From positions 1 to 64,000 of the forward strand of contig JAAEAF010014926.1 in NCBI GenBank assembly GCA_011037195.1: a stretch of 64,000 bases of DNA, given 5' to 3'. The DNA comes from Triatoma infestans (lineage: Eukaryota > Arthropoda > Insecta > Hemiptera > Reduviidae). Of the stretch, positions 56,421 through 64,000 are shown in pieces (the stretch's first letter is position 1; each line of letters opens with the position of its first letter). The position numbers and the translations under genes are program-made. Under the pieces are notes generated by a model. The model did no database searches. It was not told where the DNA came from and was given only the letters and a program-made list of their open reading frames with translations.

Positions 56421-57650
56421 CTGCACTTAAACACAATTATTATATATTTGACGATTTACTGTAAAAAGGAAAGGAAGAAATTATGGGATTGTAAACTGAC
56501 TGAGCAAAGATTGAATGATTGTTGGTTGGCATTGATGAATGTAGAATGGAAGAGCTGATGGTTGAAAGCCGCTTGAAGAGAAGCAATGTGGCTGGTTAGA
56601 ACTCTTACTTGGTCTAAAGGTGGGGCGTTGTTAAACCACACAGATGGTTGGCTTTTATTTAATTCTTTTACCACTAGAGAAAGCTTCTAGGTGAAAGATT
56701 CACCGTCCAAGTTAAAGCCCGTTCGCCAATACATTGTAGTGAGTATGGCGGGAGTGTGTAATTGTATAGTTGATGTGCGTTTTGGGGAGGCTCAGTGGAA
56801 AGCGCTTTGATGCGATTGCTAATGGAACTAGTGACTGCAGTTTTTTGCGGCGAATCTGCTAGCGATTAGTTCCAATTACAAGAGCATGTTCTAATTAATT
56901 TTCCAGTTAAAATTCATCTTTGTGAAACTTATAGAAATGCAATTCTTCCTTATGTAAATTAAATAGTAAGAGAAAATAAAAAAAATACATTAAATTGTGG
57001 TTTTCTATTACGTACCTTGTGCAATTCATAACATCAAAATTTTTTAATAATGAAAAAAGTTATGGAAATTGAATTAGGATTTGTTTTTTTTTTGTTTCTT
57101 TTTGTTTTACGTATATAAAAATTTGTACTTTATCTTTTTTGACAAAGTGGACATTAAGAATTTTTTATTTCACTCTTCTTTATGACATTAAGGGGAAATT
57201 AGATTTAGCAACAAAAAGTTGCCCATTTTTTTTTCTTTACGACATACAGAGCCATATTTTTAGCTGATGACAAATATAATAAATGTCAAAGGTTATAATG
57301 TAATTAATTAAAACTTTATACAAATATATATGTATAGTATAATTTCAATGTAATTAACCAGAATTATATACCTTCCAATAATTTTAGAATTAATTATGTC
57401 CAAGAAGTGACTTCTCTGTAATTCTCTTTAATATTAACTGAGATATGTAATTAACTGAAATTAGCAATTTAATTAGTCAAATGATGATGAGATATATCTA
57501 ATTATTTACTCTCATTAAGTAATGGACTGACTGCTTGAGTGCTTTTTGTTATGAAATAACATTAGCGTTAAGATTCTGTTACTGAATAAATATTATTAAA
57601 AACATTATTTAAAATATATATATATATATATACGTATATCTGATGTATCT
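56421..57650. other. AT-rich spacer
   Basis: A 72-residue minus frame at 56,456-56,674 has no recognisable features and I do not accept it as a gene. Contains an AT run at 57,616-57,632. Confidence 0.4.
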
Positions 57651-57724
57651 CTTAGTTGGCTGATCGGCCGGGGGGTACCATAAGAAAAACACTAAAAAAA
57701 TTTTTTAAAGTGTTTTTTATTAAT

Positions 57725-57768
57725 GGCCCGACGTTTCGACAAACATTGTTTGTCTTCTTCAGGGGCTA
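57725..57768 (-). ncRNA. hammerhead ribozyme motif in Penelope-like element
   Basis: Minus strand: stem I GCCC, CUGAAGA, A, stem II GACAAAC-AAU-GUUUGUC, GAAA, AC/GU, GUC, stem I GGGC. The invariant core is complete and stems I and II pair perfectly. Stem III is only ACGU, self-complementary, so a dimer is the likely active form. Cleavage would follow the C at about 57,730. Confidence 0.7.
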
Positions 57769-58323
57769 TCTATAAAGAAAAAATATACATAAGAATCTAG
57801 CTAGCATTAACAGAACAAAAGCAAAAACAGAAAATATGGCAATAGAACAATAATAAAAAAAAACAAAAATGGTAATGGAAAACTAAAAAAAAAACAAATT
57901 ACAAAGGTAAATACAGATACTAGTATAGAAAAATTATGGAAATATTACAGACCTTAGAATCGGGAAATTTTGTATGCTCTGTTAATTACTACATGTTCAA
58001 TTATGACTGTGGTCTATGAGTGTACTACCAGTGAAAGGTTGAGAAAGGAAAACCGATGAAAGTAGTGGTGGGGGGGAAGTACCGTTAGGTATTGTTGGAG
58101 TGAAGGGACTAAGAAGCAGGACAAATATAATAAACAAGTATAATTTTATTATATATATATATATGTAATTTTTAATTAAATTTTTTAATAAACAAGAATT
58201 TTAAGCTAATTGGAATATGGATCGGATTAATGGGAATAGTTTGATAAATAGGAGGAAAAGGGCAATTAGCAGGGGAAAATATGTAGGGTGAAGGCGCTAA
58301 GGGCTGGGTGGATGGAAATATGT

Positions 58324-58674
58324 CTACTTAATGGAGTGGAGGATGTTGTTGTAGAGTGATGAGATGACATCTTTGTCTTTTTTGTGGTTTATGGGATTGG
58401 GTTGTAGGTGGATATGTATTGATTCTGCTAGGAGGCGTTTTGTGTGATTAGGTTGAGTTGTTAAAATGGATGGGTTTTGCAGGTCAAAGGAATGATTTAG
58501 GGATAATGCATGTTTGGAAAGTGCTGTGCTGTCTATTTTTTTGGAGGTGATGTCATATTTGTGTTGTTTTAGTCTTTTTTGTAAGTATTGTGAGCTCTCT
58601 CCTACATACGTGGCATTGCAAAGTGGTGTAGTGCATTTGATGTTGTATACCGTATGGGTTTTGTTGAGTTTCTT
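58324..58674 (-). CDS. GIY-YIG endonuclease domain of Penelope-like element
   Basis: A 116-codon open frame without ATG (a TAG lies just upstream at 58,675-58,677). It has VYNIKC (GIY strand), CNATYVGESSQYLQKRLKQH (YIG strand, catalytic Tyr and Arg, His), STALSKHALSLNHSFD, KRLLAESIHIHLQ (catalytic Glu) and PNPINHKK (Asn), and ends at TAG. Cysteines between GIY and YIG (KCTTPLC) agree with the zinc-binding insert of the Penelope subgroup. The domain looks catalytically complete. The RT that should precede it is lost. Confidence 0.85.
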   Translation of the reverse strand, partial: KKLNKTHTVYNIKCTTPLCNATYVGESSQYLQKRLKQHKYDITSKKIDSTALSKHALSLNHSFDLQNPSILTTQPNHTKRLLAESIHIHLQPNPINHKKDKDVISSLYNNILHSIK

Positions 58675-58680
58675 CTACTG

Positions 58681-59255
58681 AACAGTTGAGAACTTCTACA
58701 ATTTGATATATACGTATATATACAAAATTTAGGGAGGTTTTAGTGTGGTGGTTATGAACATGAACTTGTAACTGGGAGTTCCCGAGTTCGAGTCCAGTAT
58801 ATAACTGTCAAATTTCTACTAGCTTAAAAAAATTGTTAATAGTTAGGTATACTATGCTTCGATGCATGACACCTACATTGGTAAACTGGACGTTAAGCAC
58901 GCCGAAAAATTTTGTATTACTTGACATTTTTATTACATATTTAAATGGTTAATGCAAAATTTATACGCATTCAATCAATTTAATTGTTTAGTAAAAAAAT
59001 TTCACATTTCAAGAAAATTTTATTGAAGAAATAATTCAGCAAAAGAAAATAGTATTTTATTTTTATTTTTATTTTTTTTTTAATTGCTATAAGAATAGGA
59101 ATTATTAAGATATGTCTTTTTCTTTTTTCAGACACTGACTAATAATAATAAATCATTATTTTGAAATCTCTTGGGTACCAAAATTTTGCTTGTATTATTA
59201 ACAACGGTTAAACGTAACTATTTTATAAAGAAATATTTAGATTCTTCTTAGAGTT
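58681..59255. other. AT-rich spacer with tRNA-like sequence
   Basis: Apart from the tRNA-like block at 58,735-58,802, AT-rich sequence without recognisable genes. Confidence 0.4.
58735..58802 (+). repeat. tRNA-like sequence (SINE head or tRNA pseudogene)
   Basis: TTTTAGTGTGGTGGTTATGA (A box, TAGTGTGGTGGTTA) and CCCGAGTTCGAGTCCAG (B box) have tRNA spacing. It resembles a Val-type tRNA head. The 3' acceptor half does not pair, so it is not a functional tRNA. Confidence 0.55.
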
Positions 59256-59259
59256 GGCA

Positions 59260-59440
59260 CTAGGACCTGAAAGATCTATTATTCTTCTGAATTTTCTCAG
59301 TGACTTGGCCTCCGAACAGTGTTCTATAGCTACAGATAAACACAGTCCATCACCGGGTTTAGAGGTTCCTAGGAGGTGAAAATCCAAGGGTAGCATTCAA
59401 ATCGAGAACCCGATATCTCTAACGCGCTAACACTAAGTAA
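59260..59440 (-). repeat. tRNA-derived SINE, copy 2
   Basis: Blocks CCATCACCGGG, GGTTCCTAGGAGG-TGAAAATCCAAGGGTAGC, AACCCGATATCTCTAACGCG and GCTAACACTAAG are diverged versions of the SINE at 33,417-33,628. Confidence 0.65.
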
Positions 59441-59935
59441 GAAATATTTAGTGGGAAGAACGAGTATATGAGAGGTAGGGTAACAGAGTAAAGAGTGATG
59501 TTAAATGGTAGACTTGGGTGGAACTATTATTTGTACTAACGGTCGATCTCGTTAATAAAAAAAAAAAACAAAGAAAAACCGTTGGTTGATCTTGTCTGAA
59601 ACTTTCGTGCCATATACGGTGATGATACCTCAGGCTAAAGCGAATGCAACTCTTCGTTTTTGTGATATTTTGTTCTCAGAAACTCACAAATCGCTACAAT
59701 TTTTTTTTTTACACTTAGTGGATCTCAAAACACATATTTCCTGTGATCAATCCCAAAATTTGACACGATCGTAATACTTTCTCTCATCAGAAGTAAGAGA
59801 AACTAAACAGGATTTTTGGGCAGAGAGCCGAATGTAGGCTGTTTTGGCTTTGTGAAACCTCAGGGTTTGATATAACTCTTTGAATATGTGTTGTAGTAGT
59901 TTGGAGAGGCTCTTGAGTGACGTTTTTATTTTATT
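59441..59935. other. spacer with repeat trace
   Basis: 59,745-59,800 (AAATTTGACACGATCGTAATACTTTCTCTCATC) is an inverted trace of the repeat edge at 45,215. Nothing coding recognised. Confidence 0.4.
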
Positions 59936-59939
59936 ATTA

Positions 59940-60335
59940 TGTATTTATTGGACGTGACACACGGGGTATTTTTACTATTCAAGGGAGGGAAAGGCTAAAC
60001 CCTGCGCTATCCAAAGCCTCGATGAGCCCCATATAGGTGCCCCAAAAGAATAACAACTACTAAGTTTTATCACAGTCCGAATAAATCGGACCATAACCAA
60101 AAAGGGGACATAGCCTTAAGCTCTTCTACCGACATCCTGTTCCGGCCAAAGGTCTTGAATCTAATCTCCTCATATTCCAAACAATCCGTCATGATATGTG
60201 TTTCCATCTCCGTCTCACAGACTCTACAAAAAGGATCTGGCATGAGCCCCATTGTATAGAGATATTCCTTAAGCCGCAATGCCCAGTGAGAAAACCAACC
60301 AGATGCCTTACACGGGATAAGAATTCATTGAAGAT
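59940..60335 (-). pseudogene. C-terminal end and 3' region of a non-LTR element
   Basis: A 69-residue frame (60,279-60,070), open further upstream to about 60,330 (GHCGL just before it). It has GLMPDPFCRVCETEMETHIM and TDCLEYEEIRFKTFG, the C-x2-C ... H-x4-C end of R1-like ORF2, downstream of an RNase H-like tail. The about 110 bp after the stop should be 3' untranslated region. It differs in sequence from the similar motif at 43,913. Confidence 0.75.
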
Positions 60336-61440
60336 GCGTAGCGCTAATACGACTGTTTGCAGCCACATGAAGCTTTGTGACGCTCATTGTGATGAATTTT
60401 CTCGATTTTTTATTTGTTTATTCCATTAGTTATGCATACAATTTATACAACAAACATGCTATAATTATTATGATAATTAGTAGTGGGTTGATTCAAATAT
60501 TTATTAACAAAAATAAATTTAATACTTGAATGTAGAATTTTCATTAAAACGAAAAGCAAAAAAAAAAAAAAAAAAAAAAATAAAAAAATAAAACAAACAT
60601 AAAAATCTGTAATTATTCAACAATTTTTAATTTCCATAATTATTAAGTAATTTTTTGTTCACGTTAAAAAATAAAAAAATAAAAAAAATAAAATAAAAGA
60701 TTCAGACGAAGTTTTAATTAAGTGTCTAAGATAGAATATTGGGCAAAGGATCTTGAAAATGAAAAAGGAAAATTCTGTGGTTAAAAAAAGATGGAAGAGG
60801 GAGTTGGTGGTGAAAAACTTTTATTTTGTAATGAAGGTTTTTTTTTTCTTTTTTTTTTCTTAAGTTGTAATCAATGATTAACAGAAACAATTAAAAAGTT
60901 GTTTCAACATTTCTATCGTCACGTATATTATTATTACAATGTTTATTATAACAATATATTATTAAAAAAACCATAAAAGTATATTAAAGATAAAGAACTC
61001 ATAAGGTTGACAACAATGTGGCAGCCCCAAGATTAAAAATAGACGAGATGGACATGAGTTGTATGGCCTAGATAAGAAATACCTTATGGTGGTGCCCTCT
61101 TACTACTTTTTGCATAAAACAACCGGCCACCAAGAATGATAAAACACATTCCTTGCATATAGGGCAACAATATTAGAATATTTCTGCTTGGTTGTAGATA
61201 AAACAAAGAAATATCCAAATTTATAATATGTATCTTATAAATATTTTTACTTTTCTCTTACTTCTAATATAAGAAGAAAAAAGAGAAAGTAGTATTGCGA
61301 TCCAGTTAAATTAATTTTGAAATTGACCATTTTCCTGGGGCAATTTCTTTTATCAAAAAATATAATGTATATTTAAAATACTAAGCTTAAAAAAAATTGT
61401 TGAAAATTTTGATGGATCCGCAATGCTGGTTAACATGGAT
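60336..61440. other. AT-rich spacer
   Basis: Long A and T runs at 60,557-60,600, 60,669-60,705 and 60,838-60,862. No genes recognised. Confidence 0.4.
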
Positions 61441-61484
61441 AACATCTGGTATTTTATCAGTCGTAGGGTGCATATTTATTTTCT

Positions 61485-61530
61485 TCCTGACCGGTTTCGG
61501 ACTTTCATACATCGTCAGAAGAGCAAATTC
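61485..61530 (-). ncRNA. hammerhead motif, left arm, stem II weakened
   Basis: Minus strand CUGACGA, U, GUAU-GAAA-GUCC, GAAA, ACC/GGU, GUC, AGGAAG. The core is complete, but one base of stem II is changed, leaving a mismatch. Confidence 0.45.
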
Positions 61531-61959
61531 ACCAAGTTCGTGTGAAGAGTGTTTACTTCAACGTAATATTTCTGTTATTTGTTACTCACACTTGTTGGTT
61601 GGACATAATTATGCGGGGAAGTCATAAAGTTATGTTACTATCTGTGTGTGATTAATGATAAAATGGAATTATTATAAGTTATGATTAGACATTAGAAAAA
61701 TAGTGTATAATAAACTTGTTTTTGTGTTTTGCAGAATACTCCATAACTAAATTTTTGTAAAGTATGCTCTGTGTTTTATCAAGTTATTTTTATTAGGGAG
61801 GGGGGGCGATAAGTTATTTCACGAGTATATTGTACTAATAAGAATAGATAAAAGTTTGAAGAAAGGCGATGCAAAGTTTATGGACAGTCAAAAACTTGTA
61901 CAAGTAATAAATAGATGAGAAATACAAGCAGGGTGTAATGGAAGAAAGCAATGAAAATA

Positions 61960-62520
61960 AATAGTTTAGATTTAGAATATATTATAGTATCCAAAATAGT
62001 ATTTTGTTAATATTTTATAATTATCTTAGTGCTGTGAATTTACCTTCAAAAAGAGTGTATTTTAGAGTCAGGTATATTAAATCTAGGTCATTGCTATTGG
62101 GAAAACAAAGGCACAAAAATCCCGTTGGGTTAATTCTTTTGTAAAAGAAAATTCCCCCGCTAGAGAGAGATTCCTTAAAGTAGTCTGCCTTCAGCTTTCA
62201 AGGAACAGAGTCTGACTGCTGCTTTCAAACAACCAAGTCTGCATTCTGCTTTGAAAGCCAGAAGACTTCAGGAATCGCTCAGTGCCAGTGATAGATACTT
62301 GCCTTTATTCTAGATATACATCTGATTTATAATTGTGATATTGTAAAGTACTTAAATTTGCTTAGAGAATAATATATTTATTTATAAAACAGTGGTGATT
62401 TCTTGATTATTACTAATACTTCTATCTCTAACATACTTACAAGCCCTTTTACAAAACCGCTCGTGCTACTACATACAACAACACATCACCATTACATTAC
62501 AAGGGTTAATATAAGAATAT
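61960..62520 (+). repeat. dispersed repeat, copy 3 (transposon-like gene intron family)
   Basis: GTGCTGTGAATTTACCTTC, CCCCCGCTAGAGAGAG, TCTGCATTCTGCTTTGAAAG, AAGCCCTTTTACAAAACCGC and CATTACATTACAAGG parallel 24,190-24,660, but the CAG of the splice acceptor is not preserved. Confidence 0.8.
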
Positions 62521-62965
62521 ATGTAAGTAAATTGATATGTAAGAAGGTTGCAAAATATGAAGATTATTTGCAAGATATTTTTAAATTCTCCCTACCGTGC
62601 CCCTATTCTCAACAAATGCCACCTTATCTCTCTTAAACATATTCTTACTATAATTTAAATTAATATCATTTAAAAACAAGCATGATAAATAAAAACGAAT
62701 ACATTTGATTTCCTGTAAATATTTTTTTAATGTCTTCTCCAATTTGCCATTCCGTGTGCCAACCTTCTTACATATCTATTTACTTACATATTTTCTTATA
62801 TTAACCCTGCTTGTATTTTACATCTTGTACAAGTTTTTGACTGTCCATAAACTTTGCATCGCCTTTCTTCAAACTTTATCTATTCCTATTAGTACAGTAT
62901 ACTCCTGAAATAACTTCAACAGAAACATTACATTGAAGTGAACTCTCTACAAGAACTTGGTGAAT

Positions 62966-63006
62966 TTGCTCTGGCGATGGATGGAAGTCCGAAACCGGTC
63001 AGAAAG
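62966..63006 (+). ncRNA. hammerhead motif, right arm
   Basis: Plus strand CUGGCGA, U, stem II GGAU-GGAA-GUCC (GNRA-like loop), GAAA, ACC/GGU, GUC, AGAAAG. The only change from consensus is A to G in CUGANGA, which should reduce or abolish activity. Confidence 0.5.
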
Positions 63007-63030
63007 AAAATAAGTATGTATGCTATGACG

Positions 63031-63324
63031 GATAAAATACCAAATGTTAAAAAAAAAATTGTTAAACTGTTTTCTGAAAAAAAAAAATATATTCAATAAA
63101 GTGGTACAACTGGTTGACCAAATTTGACCTAAAAACCTGGTTGTCAATTCTCTGGTAGAAGTTAAATCAAATGTCATGTTTGAAACTTTTATTTTTGTGT
63201 TATGTTGACCACACAAAAATATAATCACAGTTCAATTTCTGAAAAAAAAACATCAGTTTTTGCAGAGGATGTCAAAACATATATTTCCGTTGTATAAAGT
63301 AAAAAAATTAAAAAAACGTATTAC
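63031..63324. other. AT-rich spacer
   Basis: A minus frame at 62,947-63,228 crosses the foldback arm and has no recognisable domain. Nothing else seen. Confidence 0.4.
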
Positions 63325-63650
63325 AATGGATGTGTTATGTAGAGAGAATTTAGGTTTGGTTGATGAAATAAAAAGACTGGGTTAACACTGGTTAACTATG
63401 TATAATAATAATGAGAAACAGTCTACCTGGACTTAAATAGAGAATGGTTATGGTAGAGTAGTATATATGAGAATGACACGAAGTGACTGGCGAGATGATG
63501 AACTATAGTGAACTATGTTGAACTGTATTCCACTGAATGAATCCCCATGGACTGACCGTCGCTATATTTATACAGTTTCTCCCACTCCAGTCCGAGAGAG
63601 TGGTTGGGTTTGTTTCTCTTCTCTTTATTCTCTTTGGTTGCTGTTACACA
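63325..63650 (-). repeat. dispersed TATA-containing repeat, inverted copy
   Basis: Inverse of 42,366-42,628 at about 80%: GTTAACACTGGTTAACT, TATAAATATAGCGACGG and CGGACTGGAGTGGGAG in order. The minus strand begins near TGTAACAGCAACC and ends ATAACACATCCATT. It could be a solo LTR, but a target duplication was not found. Confidence 0.6.
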
Positions 63651-63841
63651 TATGAAACACACATACGGACTTTCTCTTACTCCTTATTAACACAGTCACA
63701 CATCAAATGATAACATTTTCTTTAAATTTCAAATGTTGCTCATTTATTCTAACATAAATATGGAGGCGATGGTGGTGGTGTTGGTGGGAGGACAAATATG
63801 AAGCTACTAACTGAGGCAGGTTTTTTTTTTTTTTTTTTTAA

Positions 63842-64000
63842 TTTAAGGCGTGTCAAAATCTATGGTCATTGTTGTCCCAAAATCTATAGTGCACTGCCGG
63901 CCTTCGAACAGTGTTCTCTCGTTCCAGACAACATTGTCCATCACCGGAAGTTAGCTGTATGGGCTCCTAGGAAGAAAAAAAAATCTAAGGGCAGCACAGC
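63842..64000 (-). repeat. tRNA-derived SINE, copy 3 (cut by window end)
   Basis: TTAAGGCGTGTCAAAATCTATGG, CCATCACCGG, GGGCTCCTAGGAAG and ATCTAAGGGCAGCAC follow the SINE at 33,417 in order. The tRNA head would lie beyond 64,000. Confidence 0.7.

Larger units (their letters stand above)
57653..58680 (-). mobile_element. Penelope-like element, 5'-truncated: GIY-YIG domain and 3' region
   Basis: Minus strand: GIY-YIG endonuclease frame (58,674-58,324), then about 670 bp of 3' non-coding sequence with a hammerhead motif at 57,725-57,768 and the end GCCGATCAGCCAAC near 57,655. RT is missing. Penelope-like elements are the retroelements that couple RT with a GIY-YIG nuclease and carry hammerheads in their terminal repeats, so the two signals confirm each other. 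Confidence 0.85.
61450..63030. mobile_element. foldback element with hammerhead arms, containing dispersed repeat copy 3
   Basis: Outer arms pair at 61,480-61,560 and 62,945-63,020 (TTCTTCCTGACCGGTTTCGG and its inverse), inner arms at 61,800-61,940 and 62,809-62,900 (CTTTGCATCGCCTTTCTTC). Between them lies a copy of the 24.2-24.7 kb repeat. A frame at 61,397-61,627 is read across the arm and is not accepted as a gene. Confidence 0.75.

Noticed and set aside
56780..56880. tRNA-like GGCTCAGTGGAAAGCGC sequence
   Set aside because: Only an A-box-like word is present; no B box at the right distance.
61397..61627. 76-codon frame with a membrane-like segment
   Set aside because: It crosses the arm of a foldback element and includes the hammerhead region, so the open frame is incidental.
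62947..63228. 93-codon minus frame
   Set aside because: It overlaps the right foldback arm and hammerhead and has no recognisable protein features.

Overview
The window is AT-rich animal DNA made almost entirely of transposable elements (TEs) in several nested layers. I recognise no host protein-coding gene with confidence. The mix (env-bearing Ty3/gypsy elements, Jockey and R1-like non-LTR elements, Tigger, hAT, Tc1/mariner, a Helentron, a Penelope-like element and tRNA-derived SINEs) fits an arthropod, most likely an insect. The order is not determined; Hemiptera is only a guess. All family calls come from protein motifs read by eye, with no database search.

Region 1 (1-14,755), genes mostly on the minus strand. 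A young, internally deleted errantivirus-like gypsy element (its left LTR is cut by the window start, its right LTR lies at 5,330-5,632) has inserted into one copy of a composite tandem unit of about 6.1 kb. On the minus strand the unit reads: Helentron endonuclease, a short transmembrane tail, unrecognised capsid-like frames, then gag, protease and half a reverse transcriptase (RT) of a second gypsy element. At 6,977/6,994 the RT stops at its YxDD codons and the next unit starts. The first 1.34 kb of the two units are nearly identical. Upstream lies the decayed Helentron PIF1-type helicase.

Region 2 (14,755-25,170). A hAT transposon of the GTF2IRD2/ZBED type is interrupted by two foldback elements. 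The larger foldback carries an almost perfect hammerhead-ribozyme motif. A complete Tigger element (19,165-21,192) sits in the end of an old retroelement gag gene. Next comes a multi-exon, transposon-like gene of an unassigned arthropod family (23,212-25,168).

Region 3 (25,170-39,460). A possible 5' exon or CpG-richer tract with a CA microsatellite is followed by a decayed env-bearing LTR element (LTR 27,326-28,013) that holds an R1-like insertion, then SINEs, then a nearly intact Jockey-clade element (about 34,900-39,452).

Region 4 (39,460-64,000). AT-rich spacer holds small TEs: three non-LTR 3' ends, foldback elements, a mariner-like element with 68-bp inverted repeats, and a 5'-truncated Penelope-like element whose GIY-YIG endonuclease frame lies next to a hammerhead motif.

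The unifying signal is that foldback and Penelope-like repeats across the window share a hammerhead core (CUGANGA, stem II, GAAA, a very short self-complementary stem III, GUC). The least explained region is the capsid-like block at about 9,000-12,140, which continues in frame into a gypsy gag.
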